Source: Sweltsa coloradensis
Lineage: Eukaryota; Arthropoda; Insecta; Plecoptera; Chloroperlidae
Direction: 5' to 3'
DNA length: 64,000 bases
Assembly: GCA_024449915.1 (NCBI GenBank)
Contig: JAMZAV010000353.1
Location: forward strand, 372,001 to 436,000
The translations under genes were made by a program, and so were the position numbers. Numbering within the stretch: the first letter of the stretch is position 1; each line of letters begins with the position of its first letter. The notes beneath the pieces were generated by a model that was given only the letters and a program-made list of their open reading frames with translations, was not told the origin of the DNA and searched no databases. Positions 12,359-24,774 of this stretch are shown piece by piece.

Positions 12359-12956
12359 CTAGGAAAACGCTTAAGTCCCGCCGCGTTGTTGGATGAGCGT
12401 AATTGGTGAATTGAGCTGCCATGTGTTTTGCGGATTTTCTGTTGTTCTGTGAAAAAATCAGAACTTTGTTGAAATTTTTTTTTAATTAAATCAAATTAAA
12501 TAAAAAATTAACTTATTTTTTTTTTAATTAATCGTAATTTTAAAAAAGGAAAAATCGTAATATTGAAATTTTCATAAGAAATAATTATTCGATTGCGCAC
12601 AAATTTTACACGAATATATTAATTCTTAAAATTAAGGTTCTGTGAAAAAATCATTATAATCGGATAAAGCATGTAGGTGTTATAAGTCGAAGAAATTTTT
12701 TAAAAATCGAAAAAAATCGTAAAATTGCGATTTTCATGAGAAATAATTTTTCGATTGCGCTCAAAAACGTGGCAGTTTTAGTTCAGAGATTTCGAAGGCC
12801 TCCATAAAATTTCATCGCAATCGGAGTATCGGTTTAGCCGGAATCGTGTTAACAGACAGACAAAAATACAGAAAAAAAAAAAAAAAAAAAAACATTCCGG
12901 ATTTTTTTCTCCAGTGTAGTGAAATGGAATCTTCGCTTCGCTCGCTACGCTCATCC
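12359..12956 (-). mobile_element. HINE family A, full copy
   Basis: On the minus strand it runs from GGATGAGCG to CCTAG, with CGCTCATCC plus the AACGC(GGCGGGACTTAA)GCGTT-type hairpin before the end. The outer flanks read AATT on both sides, but since other copies lack this it is more likely T|T insertion into AATT-like sequence than a real target duplication. Confidence 0.8.
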
Positions 12957-13011
12957 AATTATTTCAAACAATAATAAGTTGTGGTTTTATTGAAGCTTTC
13001 TCGGTTATACA

Positions 13012-13176
13012 CATTCATGACTACTTTTTCGGGTAGACCGAGTAAGTGTAGGCAAGTTATTAATAAAAGTACCCTGACAATGTGGTCCACAACGGCCACG
13101 AAACGTTGGTGTTTCAAGGTAATTTATTAATAACTTGCCTACACTTACTCGGTCTACCCGAAAAAGTATTCATGAA
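13012..13176. repeat. palindrome with a hammerhead-like centre, probably Penelope-derived
   Basis: Arms of about 56 bases (13,012-13,067 and 13,121-13,176) are almost perfect reverse complements (CGGGTAGACCGAGTAAGTG on one side, its complement on the other). The central 53 bases read CTGACAA, then GTGG...CCAC, then GAAAC. That is the order of a hammerhead core (CUGANGA, stem II, GAAA), with one core base changed (CTGACAA). The palindrome arms extend what would be stem I. The core is probably inactive. Confidence 0.55.
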
Positions 13177-13954
13177 TGATAAGTTGTCTTTTGCAAGAAT
13201 TCATGCGGACAATTATCATTTTATTATTCACATTCGTACACGTCATGTTCTAAAGTATGCTTATATTAAAGTTGCGAAGAAAGGGGCAGGGGTTGTATTG
13301 TGTGTTATGTTCCTCTTTAACATGCAGATTGTTTGGTTTATTTGGATTAAGGGTGCGTCAACCATTAGGTCATAATGCACCACTCTAACCTAAGGGGTGG
13401 GGGGGAGGAGGGGCCCATGCTGGTCAGAACTAGCCACGGGTAATAGAAGGAAGGGGGGGTTTCTCACGTCGTGGTCGTCATCGTCTTTGTCATAGTTCGT
13501 TGTGTCATTGTCATCGTCGTCGGGGAGGTCGTCAAGGGAAGGGGGCAAGGTCCCCGACGACGATTGCCAGAGCTCGCCTCTATTTTCGGGGAGTAAAATA
13601 TTACCCTTCATACTAGCTGATGTTTGCGAGGTGGACTTTTTCTCTTGAATCGCCTTTTACGATTAGCAGAGCCATGCTCTGGGCCAATTCTACCCCGCGG
13701 GCCCAGACGGGGATTAAAAACATGCAGAAATCTCCACGACTTTTACCCGACGTCTAGAAATGTATGTAAGAAATGTATTATCACTGTACTCGGAAACGAG
13801 AAAAGTATAATTAACAGACGAGTACTACATCATTCTTTCTGCGAGAGAACAAAGTTAACAGCAAATATAGCTAATGGAATAAGTAGATATAAACCGTGCA
13901 CGCGTGTTATTTTCTTGCATTATACATGCAGTGAATACAACGAAGTATTTAAGA
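13177..13954. other. intergenic sequence with a GC-rich, Asp-coding block
   Basis: On the minus strand 13,390-13,611 encodes 73 residues with an aspartate-rich run (LPDDDDNDTTNYDKDDDD), preceded in the window by poly-G. On the plus strand 13,624-14,058 is open for 144 codons but runs into a SINE. Neither resembles a family I recognise. It may be part of an old element or low-complexity DNA. Confidence 0.3.
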
Positions 13955-14118
13955 TGTGTGGCTCGTTGGTCTTGTGGTTAACGTCTGCTTCCAATGCAGA
14001 CGGTCCAGGGATCGATACCAGCTATAGACAGAAGTTTTTAACTTCTGATGGCTATTGACTTAGGAATTTAAAATGTGACTTGGAGCCGTCCTAGCATCGA
14101 GGCAAATAATAAATTCAA
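13955..14118 (+). mobile_element. tRNA-headed SINE (family 1)
   Basis: The head is tRNA-like: A box TGGCTCGTTGG, an anticodon-type stem-loop GTCTGC-TTCCAAT-GCAGAC, and B box GGGATCGATACC. The body ends GAGCCGTCCTAGCATCGAGG followed by AATAATAAATTC. Both head and body match a minus-strand copy at 60,391-60,612, which shows it is a dispersed element and not a solitary tRNA gene. The anticodon loop would read CCA if taken at face value. Confidence 0.7.
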
Positions 14119-16337
14119 AGAGGTTCGAACTTTGATGCAAATGTTGTATGTGTTTGTTCGACAACGATTGGGTTTGAACGTTTGATTGTTTTCTCAAACA
14201 ACGTATACTTTTCATTCAAGTTAAAAAACAAAACACTTTTGTAACTTTTATTATAACTGTCAGTAAACACTCATCTACATAAAACATCCCTTCAAAATAA
14301 ACTCGTTACATGTCAGCTCATAAGTCGTGATCGCATTACGTATTGTGATAATATTCCCTCAGAAACACTCCAAAACCCCAACCAGCTTATTGAGCGCCCG
14401 TGTAGTTTCGTAAATAGAGCAAAAACCGATTTTAGTAAACTCCGATAAAAGGTATAAAAGATCAACGTCAATGACGAAGCGTATTTTCCACGGGTGCTTG
14501 AGAAGCAAATTCAATTCAATGCCTTTTTGAATACGAACTCACATTTTAAAGAAATGTGAACCAAGATGCAAAATATGTTCATAACTTTGCACCAAAATAC
14601 GATTTTCAGAATCTCTCGCGTCATCTATTCGAGCTCGCCAAGTATTTGGTAGAGATTTAATACACTGACTGTCGTATGCTCGGCGGTTCTGAAGTGTGTG
14701 GCGGACTGCGTATTGCGCGACGTAAGATATGAGGTATTCTTCACAGTTTCTTCCCTTTTCCCGGCAATAATCTTTTGCCATGAAGCGCACAATTGATTAT
14801 TATAAAAACAGTCCCCTTACAGTACCGAAAGTAAGTGTGCTGCAAGTATTCAAAATACATGGAAATATAAATCTGTTTTAATTGTCAACTCATGTGACAA
14901 GAATGTATTTTCAGCAGATTCCATAACACGTTTTATTATTCCAGCATAATTGCGACAATAAACTTGAAACCAGTTCCTACGGTTCTACTACAACTACACA
15001 ACTATTTGCAACTCGTAATCTAAATCTTGTTAGGGTTTGCAGCAAGCAGGATTGTATGTCGTCAAGCGAGTGTGCTCTGTGTGATACTCGTTCTGGGATT
15101 GAGAGTAAGCTGCAATTTAAATTCCACTATTTGAAATCTATTTCCTTGTAAATAGGTATGTTGAATTGAACTCCGTGGTGGTATTATCAGCTCAGCGGGT
15201 TCCAAGACGGTGACATCCCGTAGAGTAGACATACACCGTACTCTCGAACATAAATAGACCAATCAAGATTACATTTACGCTTGAAAAGACATTTCAAATA
15301 TCACCAAGGTAATTTTATGTATTATTCTCAGCAAACCGGAAAAAGATTAAAAATAAAATGTAACAACTATTGGAGTTGGAATTAGATGTGTCAAGTAATA
15401 TTACTTTTCAAAATGATGAAATGTTAATGGAAAGAATGTTATTAATTTTTTTGTACAGAGAGGCAAAATGAGAGTTGTATCTTGGACTGGTAGGAAATCA
15501 TTACCTGATAAATAGATTTGAGTTTCCTAATCGGAGTTTACTGCTATATAAGCTATTGGTGGAGGTGACGGGTGAACTCACCAATAAAGAGAATTGGTTA
15601 CATTAAAAATTTTGAATACCTCGCAAAGAAAGAGTATTCGTTCGTTTAAACATAAAACAGATTATACCTAGACAAAATGGTGACTAAGCAGTCTTTGGTT
15701 CCGAACAAGTGTATGGTCAGCACGCATGTTTTGAGGTGGTATGCGTTTTAAATGGCAGTGATCAGTTAACCATGGTCACGTGGTTACAAATAGCTTTTTA
15801 TTTGATCTCAGGAAAATACACGTCTGACTTTGTGACTTCAAACTGGATAAAAGTTTCTCAAGACTCGACCTCGTACCGTTATCATGGACTACACGTGTAC
15901 GATTTGAATTTACTTATATTCACCGAAATAAGTAAAATAAGATAAAAAATTATTAAATAAAATAACAAATTATAAATTTCAGACTAATTGTGTATCGCCA
16001 AAACGCGTAGTTTGCAAAAGTGAATCCTTATTTGGTGGAGGTGCCGGGTACAGAGTCCTCATGAGGAGGATCATGCTACCTACATTCCGAATGAACAGAT
16101 AGGGTGCAAAGTGTATAGATAACATGTTCCACATTGACAAGGGAGGATTGATACTGGATTGACAAATATGTGTTATCAGCTTACAATAATTAATTTGATT
16201 AAATAGACGGAAATAGAATATTATATTTTGCCTAAGAAAGAAATGCTTCTCGAAAATATTAATATTCTAGTTTGGTCTTTGTTACAACACTTGTCAAGTG
16301 GTGCGCGCAATTAAAATAATTAAAAATATACATTAAC
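14119..16337. other. AT-rich intergenic sequence
   Basis: No gene recognised. The minus strand 14,539-14,790 is open for 83 codons without a known motif. Copies of the dispersed short motif lie at 15,557-15,573 (GGTGACGGGT variant) and 16,032-16,049. Confidence 0.4.
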
Positions 16338-16400
16338 AGTAACCCATTCAGTCACATGACTGATATGTAAGTGAGGTACTTTAATTCAAAGTAGAACAAG
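16338..16400 (+). repeat. small dispersed repeat D (degenerate copy)
   Basis: Shares CCCAYTCAGTYA..TGACTGAT with better copies at 26,655-26,715 (minus), 38,252-38,300 and 60,211-60,280. Probably a decayed MITE-like element. Confidence 0.4.
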
Positions 16401-18076
16401 CCAGTGCAAGTGCATTTTCAACGAGTTCGGGTCGAGATAGAGTTTTTACACCGAAAGCACTTATACTTATAATAATTAAAAATATAAGAAAGTTGCTAAA
16501 AGTAACTTCAGCTTCCAGTTTCAAATTAAAATTTAAAAGTTAATTTCCTCTGAGAAGCGTGTCTCAAAGAATAACCCATGACACGGGGAAAATTAGATTT
16601 TAAATAACTTATCTTGATTAAAACAGACGTACTTTTCCAAGAAAGTGAAGGGTTTGATACTAATTTGTTCGCGTTCTTGCTGCAATAAAACGAAAAGAAA
16701 CGACTAGCACGGTTCTTAAATTTGAATTATGTTACGTGCCGCCTCGCTGTGTGTTTGCCAGAGATATCAACATGGCGTATTCACTCGTTCAGACCAACAG
16801 ATATATTACATCGCCTCTTCTCTCTTTCCCTCTTGAGATGTATCGACGTTGAAGGATCTTCTTACAAGAAAGTAACAACATCCCCTGTCACCCATATTTG
16901 AGACTTGTAGAGTTATAGTTTAGTTTTCCGGTGTCAGAGATGCCAACACGCTCAAGCCAAACGCGATGTGTCTTTCAGTTGGCAGAGAAAACAACATACA
17001 AAGTACATGCAGTTGTCTGCTACGTCGAAGTGAGGGGTAACTGCGGAGAAGCTGCTAGCGGAGGTCATAGATGTCAGGGCTTCAACCAAGGACGCTGAGA
17101 CCGGTCTGTTTAATATAATTGATAATACATAATCGCACCTTTCGTCTGCAATTTTCAATCGTGACGATCACTGTTGTTTATAATATCATTGAACCAAAAG
17201 ATTACAGATCATATCAGTCAAAATAGCATTTTGTAAAATGAACTAAAAGTTTTAGAAAATAAATAAAATAAAATCATATAAATTGGCCATAGTTGTGTGA
17301 ATGACAAAATAAGATACGAATAATTTCATTACTGTACTTCAAAATTGTGATATGTAATGAATTCGGACATTCAAAATTTGCACACCTTTTATTAAAATCC
17401 GTTGTAAAAATGTTTGATATTAATTATTGTTTTGACGTTAAAATGATGTTAGAAGTAAAATACTTAATTTAAAATTCGGCTTTTGCATTGTAAAATGTAT
17501 CACATGTTATTAAAAATTTGTAAAAAATAATATAGGTGTATGTATTTTAAAGCAGGTGCCGTTTAAATACATAGAATTCATCGCCGTGAAAGAATATTCC
17601 AAAGAAAAGTGAAAATTGTTTGTTAAAAAACATTGCAATTGAGATTGATGAGTGTGTTGATGACCTTGTCGCAGAAAGACACGTTGAAAAACGCGGCGGA
17701 TATGAGTCACGTTGAAAGTGAGATTTATCACCCGCAGACTGCACTCGATAAATCCTCAGCCTTTTCAATATGTTAAGCGTTTACGACCATTTGTCTGTAG
17801 CCGACATGCGAAGATGCGCCCTCGAATACATATATCTCACAGACAGACGGAATATACTTCCAGAGACAACGACCGGTTACATGATAAATGTACGCGATAT
17901 TTCAGAGAATATTCTATTTTTGGGATTGAGCGGCTGATATTATTCAACCCCTCGGAGAATTGAGATGATTGCTAGAGTTCGTTCATATTGCACAATGTTA
18001 AGATTTATTTTCAATATGAAGTGGAATGTTTCTCGATTTGGATAGTCGGGAAACACTCCAATAGGTGGAATTGTTA

Positions 18077-18141
18077 ATATTTAATACAATTCAGAAATTG
18101 CAAAATCCATCCCCATCGAATTTCAGAATTGTATTAAATAT
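18077..18141. repeat. foldback hairpin with AATCCATC loop
   Basis: ATATTTAATACAATTC (18,077-18,092) is perfectly inverted at 18,126-18,141. The 33-base loop contains AGAAATTGCAAAATCCATC...CGAATTTC. Confidence 0.75.
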
Positions 18142-18701
18142 GAAATGGAATGTTTGTAATATAGTAGACTGAATTTTGGAGGAAACTAACTGAATTGCAA
18201 AGGAAAATGTGTATTGTTTTAAAATAAAGATAATTGTTAAACATTTATGTTTGCATAGTTTAATAGAGTTTAATAACCATCAACTATCACGACAAATAAA
18301 CATTGACGACTGTGTACAGTGGTTGTCGATAAAGTCATTTAGCAATTGTCGCTAGCACATTTTCTGATTGAAATTGTAAAGGTGAAATCTGTATTAACTA
18401 TTTGATTGTCTCATTGTGAACTGATTGACAGAGAGAAGTATTTAACATACGTTTTATTGTTTTTCTGTCTAAGACGACTCTAAATCCACACTCATTCACA
18501 TGAAGAACGACGCACTGTCGGATGTAAATTTTGCTTTAGAGTTTGTTTTAAAAATAGCTTGAGTCGGGATTATCCTAGTTCAAAACGGAGTAAATGCCAC
18601 AGGGGTAACTTACCGCAAGCACTTTTGCACATTCGAAATACAGATTTAGTTTTGTGACGGATAAAACATATTACAAATAATGCCACAGCGATAGAAATTT
18701 T

Positions 18702-18767
18702 ATGTAAATCAATCCAGAAATTAAAAAATCCATCTCAGCGATTTGTTTTTTCTGGATTTGTTTACAT
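18702..18767. repeat. foldback hairpin with related AATCCATC loop
   Basis: Nineteen-base arms (18,702-18,720 and 18,749-18,767) match with two mismatches. The loop AAATCCATCTCAGCGATTT resembles that of the hairpin at 18,077 although the arms differ. Confidence 0.65.
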
Positions 18768-20954
18768 CAGTTCAGTACAGTGTTTCCCGATGAATGAAAT
18801 CAAGAAATAATGACAGAAATGTTTTTACAAAAAAATCTGCCCCCTTTCAATAATTTCTGCTGTTAAGTCTCAGGAAGTCGTTTAAACAATTCATTGAAAT
18901 ATTCTTACTCCTAACTTGCCATATGTAGCTCATAACTATAAAATATACATTTTTTATTTTTTTATTTTTTTAAAAACATTGTGTTTAAGCCAGACTTTAA
19001 AATATTTAAATTGTTTGCCTGAGGTTTAATCTTACTCTGTGGTTTCAGTTGAATACGTAACAACTTTCAGAATAATTCACGTGTGTTTGTTACGTGTGTA
19101 ACACCTTAAGGGATTATATACAAATTTTGTAAAGTTTGTGTCGCTTAAAAAATTATTCAATAATCTCTAATAGAAATGAAAATACATTCAAATGAATCAG
19201 TATTGATGTTCAACTACCTTTCTTTTCGGAGAATCTGTTTGTGAGTATTCCCTTGATTTTACAAAAAAAATGCCAAACTTTGGAGCGCAATTGTCGGAAA
19301 ATTACTTTTTTCAAACCGTTTCCCAGATAAATTCCATAACGTTCAACCGATTTGTACCAAATTTTGAACACAACTTCATATGGTAAATATAAACAAAATG
19401 ACCTACAATTGTGGATGTATGTTAAATTGATCAGAAATAGGTTATCAAAAACTTCACAAAAAAATTAGATAAGAAAAGTTATGTTCTTTAAATATTGTCA
19501 AAATCAAACGGTGAAATTGAAAATTATAATCCTAGGTCACATTGTTAGTTGACTTGTTCTGAACAAACAAACAAAAATCAGCTCTTTTGATAAATAATAA
19601 GATTTTTACACATTTTATGAAGGAAACACCAGTCCATGTTTTGACAAAAAAATTGCGCGTAATAAGGTTCGACATACTTGTAGAGCACTGTTTATCTTTT
19701 TTTTTAACTTAAAAAAACTGTTTGTTAAGAATAACAATTCAACTTTGTAAAATATTGTGTTAATAAAATGTAATTTGGATGATATTCAATGAATTTACTA
19801 CCATACAAGTTGGCCACTATACAAGGTCTATATAGCCCCTTTCACTTAACTTACGTCTGATAAACAAACTGGTTGTATTTCGTAGTAATGAGTGTAAGAT
19901 TGTTGTATTATCATTTTTGACAATGGTGCTTCTTCTAATTACAATTTTCATCATTCATTGATTCAAGCTTCAAACATTATTAGAAACCATCCTAGAGAAA
20001 CGAAAAGGGTTTAGTTAACGGTGTAATAGATTGTGTTTTGGATTGATCTGTGTAGCAAACAGTCTCGTTTGTAGGACATGTGTAGTTGTCAAGCTCGCAT
20101 TATACGGGCATTGCCTACCAGATCGTTTGACCGAATCTAACGCTTGATGAGTTTCCAACGAGCGCTGGTTTCCGCTTTCAACCTTCTTCTTTATGGAGCT
20201 GCCGTTCAAAGAGGATTTGTATTGATTGTGGAAGCGAAATATCGCCCTCAAACGACAAACTCCATTTAAATACGTATTTTGGGTCTCAACGACGACCAAG
20301 TAAACGCATTATACTCAAATCGATGTTCTGTTATCAGAACTAATCAATTATTTAAATTCAAATTAAGAGCTTGAATTAATTACGGAGCTTATTTTTATAT
20401 ATCGAAACGGTTGCATGAAGATCTAAGCAAAGCTGGGAATTTATTTCTATCAGTTATGATGTATAAAGTTTATGAAAGTTGAATGTGTAAACCTGTTGCA
20501 AGAGCTACATTCTATTTAAATGTTATATTTCATTGCATGTGAGTTTTCTCTAGTGGATTCAAACCAAATAAATTGCTAAGATACATAATTTTTCTTCAAT
20601 TCAATCGAGAAACTAAAAACTTTAACCAAATTGATGCTTCCATAATAAATTATTATATAACGAATTATTTTCTGTATCTAAGTTTTCATTCTGAAAGCAA
20701 TTTTTGAATGAACACAACTCGTAAAATGTGAGTCCATCACTGTCTAGTTTTGAATTGTAGTAAACACGTCGACACATTCTTTTTTTTTTGCAAATATGTG
20801 TTTACATTAAAAAAAGAAATCAAATTATATTCTGTAAACTCTTCTTGTGATTTTCTTCTCCATATTAAGTCAGTTTAATAAAATATAATTAACACTTATT
20901 AACCGAAGAGAGAGAAAAAACGAACTTACAGGACTGATAAATACTTTGTAAAAA

Positions 20955-21050
20955 TAACAAATCGACCTCACTAACACCGTGATATTTCGGCAGCTACCTC
21001 TACCTTCCTCAGACGCAAGGTTATAGGAGGCTACTGGTGGCGCTCCAATC
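20955..21050 (-). repeat. Penelope-type terminal repeat with hammerhead-like core (minus copy)
   Basis: Read on the minus strand: TTGCGT, CTGAGGA (the invariant CUGANGA), a stem GGTAG...CTGCC, GAAA, then TATC and ACGG. The order and invariant bases match a type I hammerhead with a minimal stem III, core 20,985-21,012. The outer sequence is repeated in inverted orientation at 22,027-22,115. Such ribozymes are known in the terminal repeats of Penelope-like elements. Stem I here is weak (about 3 pairs). Confidence 0.55.
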
Positions 21051-22026
21051 TGTCTGACGGCCTTGTCATGAACTACAGATTCTTAAAGACAAGACAGTTC
21101 CCAACTAGGTTGACCAATGGAAATATTTGCTGTTTTTGCTTCTCATAACTTCATTTTTGACAAATTTGGTTTCTTATTATAACTTTTAATGACTTGCCAT
21201 TCCCCCCTGTTTTGCAGTCACAGATGACCTCTTACTGTTTCCTCTCTCTAGTCTTACCCGTGACAATGTGTGTGCTTGTTGTCACTCACTCGCATCGGTC
21301 TCCATGTCTCGCCCAGCCTCATAAACGTCATCCGACTCTCACGGGATCACATAAACCTCGTGATGCGAGGATCAGTCTTGTCTGGCCTCGGTACTTGGCT
21401 GCGTGACGTATCACGTGATCACGCGTGAGGCTGCGTGACGTATCACGTGATCACGCGTGAGGCTTCGTGCTCGTACACAGGTATAATCAACTGCAGCGTA
21501 AACTATTTGTTGAGCCCGATCCGACTTTTTGAACGCAGATCCAAAAACCCCAAAACCCAAAAATCATTGTTTGATTGTTATTGTCATCATTGTTGGTACA
21601 GGAGTATACTCAAAATAAATAATAAGGTAACCGTTATTGTTCTAAGCTTGTTTCAGCTTTTACTGATAGTGGAGATGCCGAGATCAAGATATTTAAACAT
21701 GCTGGGTGGCTGAACCCACCTGGCTAAACCCTACGATTACCAACAACAGTCTGTATCATCATTGTTGAAAGAAAATGTTATCAAAGAAACGCATGTCAAT
21801 CGGAGGTCATGTTCGGTTTTTATCGTGAGACGAGACACACGCCAGACGGACGGACAGTCAGACAGAAATGAGAGTTCCGCTGTCTAAAACGATGAGAAAA
21901 TTTGTAAAATGTTCCTAATCTAGTCTCGATTAGTCAGAGTATAAGACCGACGCTATTTCTGAAATACATATTTAACAGACCCCTTCTTCACATTTGGCGA
22001 GTGATATGAAAATTAAGTACTGGTAT
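21051..22026. other. interval between the inverted Penelope-type repeats
   Basis: At 21,180-21,480 GC content rises. After an acceptor-like GTTTTGCAG (ends 21,217) an ATG opens a frame to 21,406 beginning with a hydrophobic, signal-peptide-like stretch (CFLSLVLPVTMCVLVV). No family is recognised and support is weak. No PLE reverse transcriptase was found in this interval. Confidence 0.25.
21397..21469. repeat. 32-base tandem duplication of a palindromic CACGTG word
   Basis: The unit GGCTGCGTGACGTATCACG...TGATCACGCGTGA occurs at 21,397-21,428 and 21,429-21,460 with no mismatch seen, and a third copy starts (GGCTTCGTG). It holds TGACGT and the palindrome TCACGTGA (an E-box core). Confidence 0.85.
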
Positions 22027-22115
22027 TCGCCACAAGGGAGCCTCCAGTAACCTTGCGTCCGAGGAAGGCAGATGAAGCTCCCGAAATATCACGCGGTGTG
22101 TGCGTGAGTTTTGTT
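22027..22115 (+). repeat. Penelope-type terminal repeat with hammerhead-like core (plus copy)
   Basis: Inverted partner of the repeat at 20,955-21,050. Core 22,059-22,086: CCGAGGA (U4 of the invariant CUGANGA is C here), a partly paired stem, GAAA, TATC, ACGC. Stem I is better here than in the partner: UUGCGU can pair with ACGCGG over six positions including G-U pairs. The C4 change would be expected to cripple cleavage. Confidence 0.5.
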
Positions 22116-24118
22116 ATTTAAACCATGGGTTTAAAGCTGAACATTGTTCAGTGCAGGTCACACTTTATTTCCGTTCAAGTTTAAGAACTAAAACTAAAAC
22201 TTAATCATAACCATTATGGAATTTGAAACTGTTACATGTAGTAATTTCGTGTTTAAATGGACAGTCAAAGACTTTCTGAAATAACTACGAAATATTTCAA
22301 CCCGCGCCAAACTTCTCCTACAGAACAAAACCAACTTCAGAGTCTCGTCTTTCTCTCACTACTTCAGAAGTTTTGAACATTTCTCAGTCTCACTCAAGTA
22401 TTCGAGTTGAGACGAAATTCATAATCAACGCTTCTATTCAAATTATCGTGATGATTAAAATACTCTTCTAAAAACGAGAACGTGATTTTTGATACAAAAA
22501 TGAAATTAACAAGCAGCAGACAAGAGAATTATTTTCATACCTTGGAAACTTTCTTCTTTTTTTAATTTCATATTGAACACAAACGAATCTGCGAAAAATA
22601 AAACATAATTTTTCTGTGTAAACATACTCTATGACTTTGATAACAATACGGACTTGAAAGTTGATGTTTCGTTGAATGCACACAGCGCATACAGCATTTC
22701 TACAATGAATATAACTTGGTAATGTATGAACTAATTTGTATACACTAATCGATGTTTGCTGCCTTTGAATGTTACTAAAATAATAGCTATGCAAATTCGT
22801 AATGCTTTTGTCCATACGGATGTTTCATAGAATGTACGTGCCCATTCAAACCATATCAATGGTGAGCCGAGGGCGCGTGGTAACGGTCGTACACGTCTGT
22901 GTTGTTAGAGGGGGGAGGGGGGGGGGATCATAATATTTCCCCTTTAAATACCTTAAAGGGGTATTCACCCGCTAAACTCAAAAAATATATTTCAATTAAC
23001 TAGTTATGAATTAACAAAGTAACAGACAAAATATAAGGTACCGGTACACCATTACCTGAAAACAAATAGACAAACAATTTGGTAATTTTCGGCAAAAAAT
23101 TCCCATGAGAAATAAAATGTGAACGATCTTTCAGCCCCACCCTTGGAGGATTTTGGTGAAAAAAATGTTGGCCATCATTGATGAACTAGGTTACCTTTAT
23201 GTAAATCCTCTACATATTGTTTTTTGTAATTTGGGCAAGTTGTTCGGTCAAAATATGCAGATTACCAAGAAAAAGTGCAGTTTCGGAATGCATAAATTTG
23301 CGTTTTTGAGTGTATATTTTTGCACTGTTTTAAGACATAATTTTTTAATTGCCCATTTTATTTTAGATTGGTATGACGCTCTAGTATCTATATGTGAATA
23401 AAAAATAAGCAGGTTGAAGCCGATTTATAAGATTTACCAAAATGCAAATTTTTGCAAATTTCAGGATCAAAAAGCTGATAAAATACGTGTAAAGTCATAA
23501 GTATTAGATATTTATTTTTTACTTTCATTTTAGTGTAGTATTATTCTCTATATTATTTGGTAAAAAATAATTTGTTGAGGGTACTAGCCCCTTTTTCATG
23601 TCCCACTGCAACGGATCTGTGCTAACGCACAAAATGACTATTTGTCAAGTTATTTGAAATTGATATTATTTTACACTGAGCTATTACAGTTAATTATTTT
23701 AACAATATTTATAATACTGTTGATATTTTTCGTAACATTGTGGTTTTTTACTATTGATTTCGTCGTGAACATATTTACCTATTTTGTATTTTTTATGCAG
23801 AATGTGGATTCAATACATGCGAAATAATACGTACAGATAGTGAGTGTTTTTCCTGATTTTATGATAAATAAATAACAGAATAAATAGTTAAATCAAAGGT
23901 GTAAGATTTTCGGGTTACTTCGCCGCGTCGCGAGTAAACATTGTAACAAAGTGGGTTGTATTTTAACAGTCCACTCAGAATACTCATTAAGTAAAATTTA
24001 AATGTGCCCTGTAGACGCCGGCGCCATCGGCGAGCTACAATGACCAACTTAAGTCCGGCATATTTAAGTAGAAAACATCGATCAATCAAGCTGGACACGA
24101 TTCTACCCGAAGAAGTCA
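22116..24118. other. AT-rich intergenic sequence
   Basis: No gene recognised. A G-rich tract lies at about 22,908-22,926. Open frames (22,468-22,815 minus; 23,153-23,401 plus) have the Phe/Ile/Tyr/Lys bias expected of AT-rich non-coding DNA. Confidence 0.45.
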
Positions 24119-24187
24119 CAACGCCAGAATCAACAAGGCTAATTCAGATCAACTTTATATTTCTTAAGTACCTCGTTGCTAGGACGA
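24119..24187 (-). mobile_element. SINE family 1, 3' part only
   Basis: Matches the 3' section of the SINE at 60,391-60,612: CAACGCCAGAATCAAC, then GGC..ATTCAGA, then CTCGTTGCTAGGACG on the plus strand. The tRNA head is missing. Confidence 0.6.
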
Positions 24188-24457
24188 TATTATGAAAAAT
24201 GTTCGTTAAACTATAGTCTGACGAAAATACAACAAAGGTCGAGGTGAGAAGGAATGTCAAATAATTATTTTAAGATTGAAAAACAACATTTTCATGTTTT
24301 TCCCCGAATTTGCCATTTGAGATAGATATACCTTGGAAGAGACAACAGTATTGCGGTGGCCGGTAACTTTAAATGCGTGTTAATTAGTGTCATTAGTTAA
24401 TTATTCAACTATCTCATTACAATAACAAGCGACCTCAGTTCGCTTTTTACTCATCCT

Positions 24458-24578
24458 GTTAGTGGCAACGTTAGTGACAACGTTAGTGACAACGTTAGTG
24501 GCAACGTTAGTGACAACGTTAGTGACAACGTTAGTGGCAAACGTTAGTGGCAACGTTAGTGGCAACGTTAGTGACAAA
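24458..24578. repeat. 12-base minisatellite (GTTAGTGRCAAC), ten copies
   Basis: Ten units alternating GTTAGTGGCAAC and GTTAGTGACAAC, with one insertion. The variants follow a G-A-A-G-A-A order at first, hinting at a 36-base higher-order unit. Confidence 0.9.
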
Positions 24579-24774
24579 GTCGATCAACAACGACAACTTT
24601 AGTGAGAAGAACAAGTGAGAACTGCCACATCGTATTTTCACCAGGCCAAATTAAATAGTAATTACTTACATTTGCTGTATGTATAGCTGTTATTACGTTA
24701 AGGAAACATTGGCATACGGTGTGAAAATGTGCCAATACAAAGCTTATAAGCTTGTATAGCTTCTCACTAAAGTT

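Larger units (their letters stand above)
16401..20954. other. AT-rich intergenic sequence with two small foldbacks
   Basis: No gene recognised. A GC-richer part at 16,720-17,160 and a minus-strand frame at 20,015-20,299 (94 codons) show no known family. Two hairpins sharing a loop word are listed separately. Confidence 0.4.

Noticed and set aside
12359..12956. Four-base AATT target-site duplication for family A (also seen at 62,956-63,718)
   Set aside because: Other full copies lack it. T|T insertion without duplication explains all but one of the copies.
13955..14030. Functional nuclear tRNA gene
   Set aside because: Head and body both recur at 60,391-60,612, and the acceptor stem does not pair well, so it is a SINE head.
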